The notes under the pieces: generated by a model | The model's database searches: none | What the model saw: only the letters and a program-made list of their open reading frames with translations | Told to the model about the DNA's origin: nothing | Program-made: the position numbers and the translations under genes | Origin: Flavobacterium sp. HBTb2-11-1 | GTDB taxonomy: Bacteria > Bacteroidota > Bacteroidia > Flavobacteriales > Flavobacteriaceae | Direction of reading: 5' to 3' | DNA: 64,000 bases | NCBI RefSeq assembly: GCF_009826975.1 | Contig: NZ_WUMO01000004.1 | Coordinates: forward strand, 124,001 to 188,000 | Part shown: positions 60,818 through 64,000 of the stretch, in pieces | Position numbering within the stretch: the stretch's first letter is position 1 | Layout of the letters: each line of letters begins with the position of its first letter

Positions 60818-62404
60818 TTAATGCATTGCGTCGGCTGCACTAATTTTGTTCTTCCCTTTTTTGATAAAGAGAATAATCGGTATGCAACATAAAAACATAA
60901 TTCCTAGGTAAAGGAAAATATCCATATAAGCCATTACGGTGCTTTGCTTCATAACTGAAAGTTCTATTGCCTGATATGCTTTTTTCAAAGCAACATCCGC
61001 ACTATATCCTTTTGCCATAAAGGCGTGCTGCATTCCTGCAATTCGCTGCTGCACGTCAAATTTGGCAGGGTCTAGATTATTAATTAAATCTACTCTATGC
61101 GACTGGCTGAAACGGGTAATGAAAGTAGTAATAATCGCAATACCAAAAGATCCGCCTAATTGACGCATCATTCCAGTAAAAGCAGCTCCTTCACCAATTT
61201 GTTTCCCTTTTAATGTTGAAAGCGAAAGCGTTGTTATAGGAACGAAAAGCAATCCTAAACCAATTCCTCTCAAAATTAAAGGCCAGTACATATGCTCAAC
61301 TCCAGTATCTGGTGTCATGCGGCTATACATCATGAAAGTGAAGAAGAAGAAAATTAAAAATCCAACTCCAACCATGTATCCCTGCGGAACACCTTTCTGA
61401 ATCATGTTACCTACAAATGGCATCATAAGTGCTGTGGTGATAGATCCTGGAATCAACAACAACCCCGCATCTGTAGCGGTCCATCCTAAAATTGATTGCG
61501 TGTAAATTGGGATAATTAAAGTAGAACCATATAATCCGAAACCAAGAATGAAACACATTACAGTTCCAATTCTAAGATTCCCATCTTTTAGAACACTAAG
61601 ATTTACAATCGGATACTCGTATGTAAGTTCTCTCCAAATAAAAAGAACCAACCCTAAAACAGTAACAACACTTAAGGCTACAATTGTAGAGTCATTAAAC
61701 CAGTCGTCTTGCTGTCCGTGTTCTAATACGAATTGTAAAGAACCAATAAAAGCACTCAGTAAAATGATTCCCCACCAGTCAACCTGATTGGCTTTTAATT
61801 TTTCTCCATATTTCGGACTTCTAACAAAAGTTAAAGCTAAAATCGTAGCAATAATTCCCAACGGAATATTGATATAGAAAATATAAGGCCAAGAATAATT
61901 ATCTACTAAATATCCTCCCAATGGCGGGCCAAGAGTTGGACCAACAATTACTCCCATTCCGTAAATAGCCTGCGCCATTCCACGTTTTGCTACGGGATAA
62001 CTTTCTGTAATAATCGTTTGGGCTGTTACAAGTAATGCTCCACCGCCCATACCTTGTACGAAACGGAAAGCGACTAGTTCCCAAATATTGGTGGCATTAC
62101 CACATAAAAAAGAACAGACTGTAAATATTATAATGGAAGCCACAAAATAATTACGTCTTCCAAATTGCTGCGATAGCCAGCTCGTCATCGGAATTACAAT
62201 AACATTCGCAATTGCGTATGCTGTAATTACCCATGCCACATCGGTCAAGGTAGCACCAAGACTTCCGCGCATGTCTGTAAGCGCTACGTTTACAATCGTT
62301 GTATCTACAATTTCCAGCAGTGCACAAAGTACTGCTGTAATCGTAATGATAACACGTCTGAAACCGTATTCTACTAAATCGTCGTCTTGTACTGCTGTTG
62401 CCAT
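60818..62404 (-). CDS. DHA2-family (EmrB-type) multidrug MFS transporter
   Basis: Inner-membrane drug:H+ antiporter of 528 residues, about 14 membrane segments. Family motifs: LEIVDTTIVNVALTDMRGSL (motif D1), SWLSQQFGRRNYFV (motif A), RFVQGMGGGALLV, and GMGVIVGPTLGPPLGGYLVD (motif C of 14-TMS antiporters). Together with the membrane-fusion protein 5 bp upstream and the TolC-like gene it forms a three-part EmrAB-TolC type pump that moves drugs or similar compounds across both membranes. Substrate not predictable. Confidence 0.94.
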   Translation of the reverse strand: MATAVQDDDLVEYGFRRVIITITAVLCALLEIVDTTIVNVALTDMRGSLGATLTDVAWVITAYAIANVIVIPMTSWLSQQFGRRNYFVASIIIFTVCSFLCGNATNIWELVAFRFVQGMGGGALLVTAQTIITESYPVAKRGMAQAIYGMGVIVGPTLGPPLGGYLVDNYSWPYIFYINIPLGIIATILALTFVRSPKYGEKLKANQVDWWGIILLSAFIGSLQFVLEHGQQDDWFNDSTIVALSVVTVLGLVLFIWRELTYEYPIVNLSVLKDGNLRIGTVMCFILGFGLYGSTLIIPIYTQSILGWTATDAGLLLIPGSITTALMMPFVGNMIQKGVPQGYMVGVGFLIFFFFTFMMYSRMTPDTGVEHMYWPLILRGIGLGLLFVPITTLSLSTLKGKQIGEGAAFTGMMRQLGGSFGIAIITTFITRFSQSHRVDLINNLDPAKFDVQQRIAGMQHAFMAKGYSADVALKKAYQAIELSVMKQSTVMAYMDIFLYLGIMFLCCIPIILFIKKGKNKISAADAMH

Positions 62405-62409
62405 TTATT

Positions 62410-63489
62410 TTATTTCAAATGTACATCTACGTCAACGTTCATCCCTGGTCTTAAAAGTTTTACTTTTTCAGGATCGTTAGATTCGTCTATGGTAATTTTT
62501 ACTGGTAATCTCTGAATTGTTTTTACGAAGTTTCCTGTTGCATTATCAGGAGGCAATAATGAAAAACGAGATCCTGTTGCAGGAGAGAAAGAAGATACAG
62601 TTCCTTTAAACTCATAGTTAGGGTAAGCATCTACTTTTAAGCTTACTTTTTGTCCTACAACCATTTTGTTCAATTGTGTTTCTTTGAAGTTAGCTACAAC
62701 CCAAGCTTCATTATTGTTAATGATGTAGAACAAAGATTGTCCTGGTTGAACCAATTGTCCTGGCTGAATGTCAACTTTAGAAACTTGACCATCAATTGCA
62801 GCTGTTACTACAGTATAAGAAAGGTTTAAGTGAGCCACATCAAGCATTGTTTTTGCTTTTTTGATGTTTGCAGCAGCAACTTCTGTTTGTTTGTCAGAAA
62901 CTTTAGATTTTGACTGAATAACCGATTTTTGGTAAGAACTAGCTCTTTGTTGTTGTTCTAAAACACGCACTTGGTTTTCAGCTTCTTCTTTTGCAGTTAA
63001 CGCTTGTTCATATTGCTGTTTTGTAATTGTATGTGTTTTGTACAAGTTATTGTAACGGTTATAATCGTTTGTAAGCTGTCTCAATCTAATTTTGGCACTT
63101 TCAATAGAACCTGTTGCAGATCTCATTTGAGCATCAGAAACTGAGATGCTTGCATTTGCACTTCCAATATCTGCTTTAGCAGCTTCGTATTGTCCTTCTG
63201 CGCCTAATAATGCAGCATTAGCTTCATCAATCTTTAATTGATAATCTCTCTTGTCAATTGTAAATAAAGTATCTCCTTTTTTTACATAATCATTATCTTT
63301 CACATACACTTTGCTGATATATCCTGAAACTCTTGGGATAATCGGGTTCATTCTTTTCTCGATCTGAGCATCATCTGTTTCTTCGTGAGCCTGAGAGTGT
63401 AGGTATTTAGATATTCCGTAAGTTCCGCCTCCTAAAATCAGAACTGCAAGTATGATGATGAATTTTTTATTTGTTTTTTTCTTTTCCAT
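62410..63489 (-). CDS. HlyD/EmrA-type membrane-fusion protein
   Basis: Periplasmic adaptor of the tripartite pump, 359 residues, anchored by one N-terminal membrane segment (about 9-26, FIIILAVLILGGGTYGI). Biotinyl-lipoyl-like halves are visible: NPIIPRVSGYISKVYVKDND and VVTAAIDGQVSKVDIQPGQ, with a coiled-coil hairpin between about 95 and 200 (AEENQVRVLEQQQRAS). The beta-barrel follows (LFYIINNNEAWVVANFKE, GQKVSLKVDAYPNYEFKG). It lies 12 bp after the TolC-like gene and 5 bp before emrB. Confidence 0.94.
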   Translation of the reverse strand: MEKKKTNKKFIIILAVLILGGGTYGISKYLHSQAHEETDDAQIEKRMNPIIPRVSGYISKVYVKDNDYVKKGDTLFTIDKRDYQLKIDEANAALLGAEGQYEAAKADIGSANASISVSDAQMRSATGSIESAKIRLRQLTNDYNRYNNLYKTHTITKQQYEQALTAKEEAENQVRVLEQQQRASSYQKSVIQSKSKVSDKQTEVAAANIKKAKTMLDVAHLNLSYTVVTAAIDGQVSKVDIQPGQLVQPGQSLFYIINNNEAWVVANFKETQLNKMVVGQKVSLKVDAYPNYEFKGTVSSFSPATGSRFSLLPPDNATGNFVKTIQRLPVKITIDESNDPEKVKLLRPGMNVDVDVHLK

Positions 63490-63501
63490 GAGAGCTATCG
63501 A

Positions 63502-64000
63502 TTATATTTTAGAAAGATTGAATGATTGTGATAATTGTCCTGATACTGAAAGTAATTCGTAATATTTTTGAATAATGGTTGCTTTTGCTACAGCAGTGTT
63601 GATTTTGGCGCTTAATTGTTCAACATCGGCTTCAACCAAATCATTGGTGTCAGCTAGACCGTTGTCAAATTTATCTTTTACCAATCTGTAGTTTTCGGCT
63701 GCTTGCTGAAGCGCTTCGTCATAAACCACACTTTGGTTGATTGCTAAGTCATAATCTTCAATAGATTTCTGAACTTCAACTTTAATGCGGTCTGTCATGA
63801 TTGCTTCAGTATTTTTTACCTCAAGAGCTTTGCTTTCCGCTTCTTTTACGTGTGCATTGTTTTTTAAGATTCCAGATAAATCATAAGATAAACCTAAACC
63901 AAAATTCATGGCATATTTTACTGTAATGATATCTTTAAGATCCAAAGCAGTATAACCTCCAAGTAATGAAAGCGTTGGGTAATATCCTGCTTTTGCAATC
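63502..64000 (-). CDS. TolC-like outer-membrane efflux protein, partial (N-terminus beyond window)
   Basis: Outer-membrane channel of the pump. Only the C-terminal 165 or so residues are inside the window; the frame stays open to the right edge (IAKAGYYPTLSLLGGYTALD, then NFGLGLSYDLSG). The repeat region shows the TolC helices (AEKNTEAIMTDRIKVEVQKS-like segment, DLAINQSVVYDEALQQAAENY, KFDNGLADTNDLVEADVEQL, AKATIIQKYYELL). The motif FDNGLAD is the typical turn of the second half. A TTG at 63943-63945 might look like a start, but the upstream match shows the gene continues. Confidence 0.9.
   Translation of the reverse strand, partial: IAKAGYYPTLSLLGGYTALDLKDIITVKYAMNFGLGLSYDLSGILKNNAHVKEAESKALEVKNTEAIMTDRIKVEVQKSIEDYDLAINQSVVYDEALQQAAENYRLVKDKFDNGLADTNDLVEADVEQLSAKINTAVAKATIIQKYYELLSVSGQLSQSFNLSKI

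Overview
The window is a chromosomal segment of a member of the Bacteroidota, almost certainly a Flavobacterium or close relative. The reasons seen in the sequence are: AT-rich DNA, a SusC/SusD pair, a type IX secretion (type B) C-terminal domain, 2TM-domain proteins, a short archaeal/eukaryal-type prolyl-tRNA synthetase, and promoters of the flavobacterial TTG-N17-19-TAnnTTTG form (for example before tRNA-Glu and proS). It looks like ordinary chromosome: there is no integrase, insertion sequence, phage block or CRISPR array. Several start codons were moved downstream to signal peptides or conserved N-termini.

1-13100: a polysaccharide utilization locus for a beta-mannan (galacto- and/or glucomannan). 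A leftward operon holds a GH26 mannanase lipoprotein, a GPH-type sugar symporter and a GH130 mannosylglucose phosphorylase (cut by the window edge). A rightward AraC-type regulator is followed by SusC, SusD, a surface glycan-binding lipoprotein, a terminator, then GH27 alpha-galactosidase and a GH5 endoglycanase. Model: surface binding and cutting, import through SusCD, periplasmic debranching and cutting, symport of disaccharides, and cytoplasmic phosphorolysis.

13100-31450: housekeeping and envelope genes: an OmpL-like porin, a leftward rimO / small secreted protein / amidase operon, an OmpP1/FadL-like barrel, a low-complexity lipoprotein, proS, two tRNA-Glu(UUC), rpsT, a PAS histidine kinase with a receiver-only partner, typA, a T9SS-exported choice-of-anchor-L protein, and an ABC-2 exporter.

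31450-41240: a stretch rich in poorly described signalling-type proteins: a 350-residue protein with a kinase-like catalytic signature; a beta-propeller-like lipoprotein; a 1243-residue envelope protein joining a calcineurin-like phosphatase, a kinase-like middle and an outer-membrane barrel; divergent from it, 26 bp away, an HD phosphohydrolase fused to a Pycsar-effector-type membrane domain (PycTM) with no cyclase nearby; and a large GAF protein.

41240-49600: an SDR oxidoreductase with a TetR regulator and matching operators, a YejK-like nucleoid protein, a four-helix-bundle gene flanked by inverted repeats, HPP and ClC membrane proteins, and small enzymes.

49700-56810: a TonB-dependent receptor, DUF2141 and TPR proteins, then a LytS-type histidine kinase ending in a 2TM domain, four tandem small 2TM proteins, and a LytTR response regulator. 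This is the most distinctive system in the window.

56940-64000: heme A synthase, tRNA nucleotidyltransferase, YaaA, and an EmrAB-TolC type efflux operon cut by the right edge.

Many intergenic gaps hold nested inverted repeats built from a small set of recurring words, described as separate features and findings.
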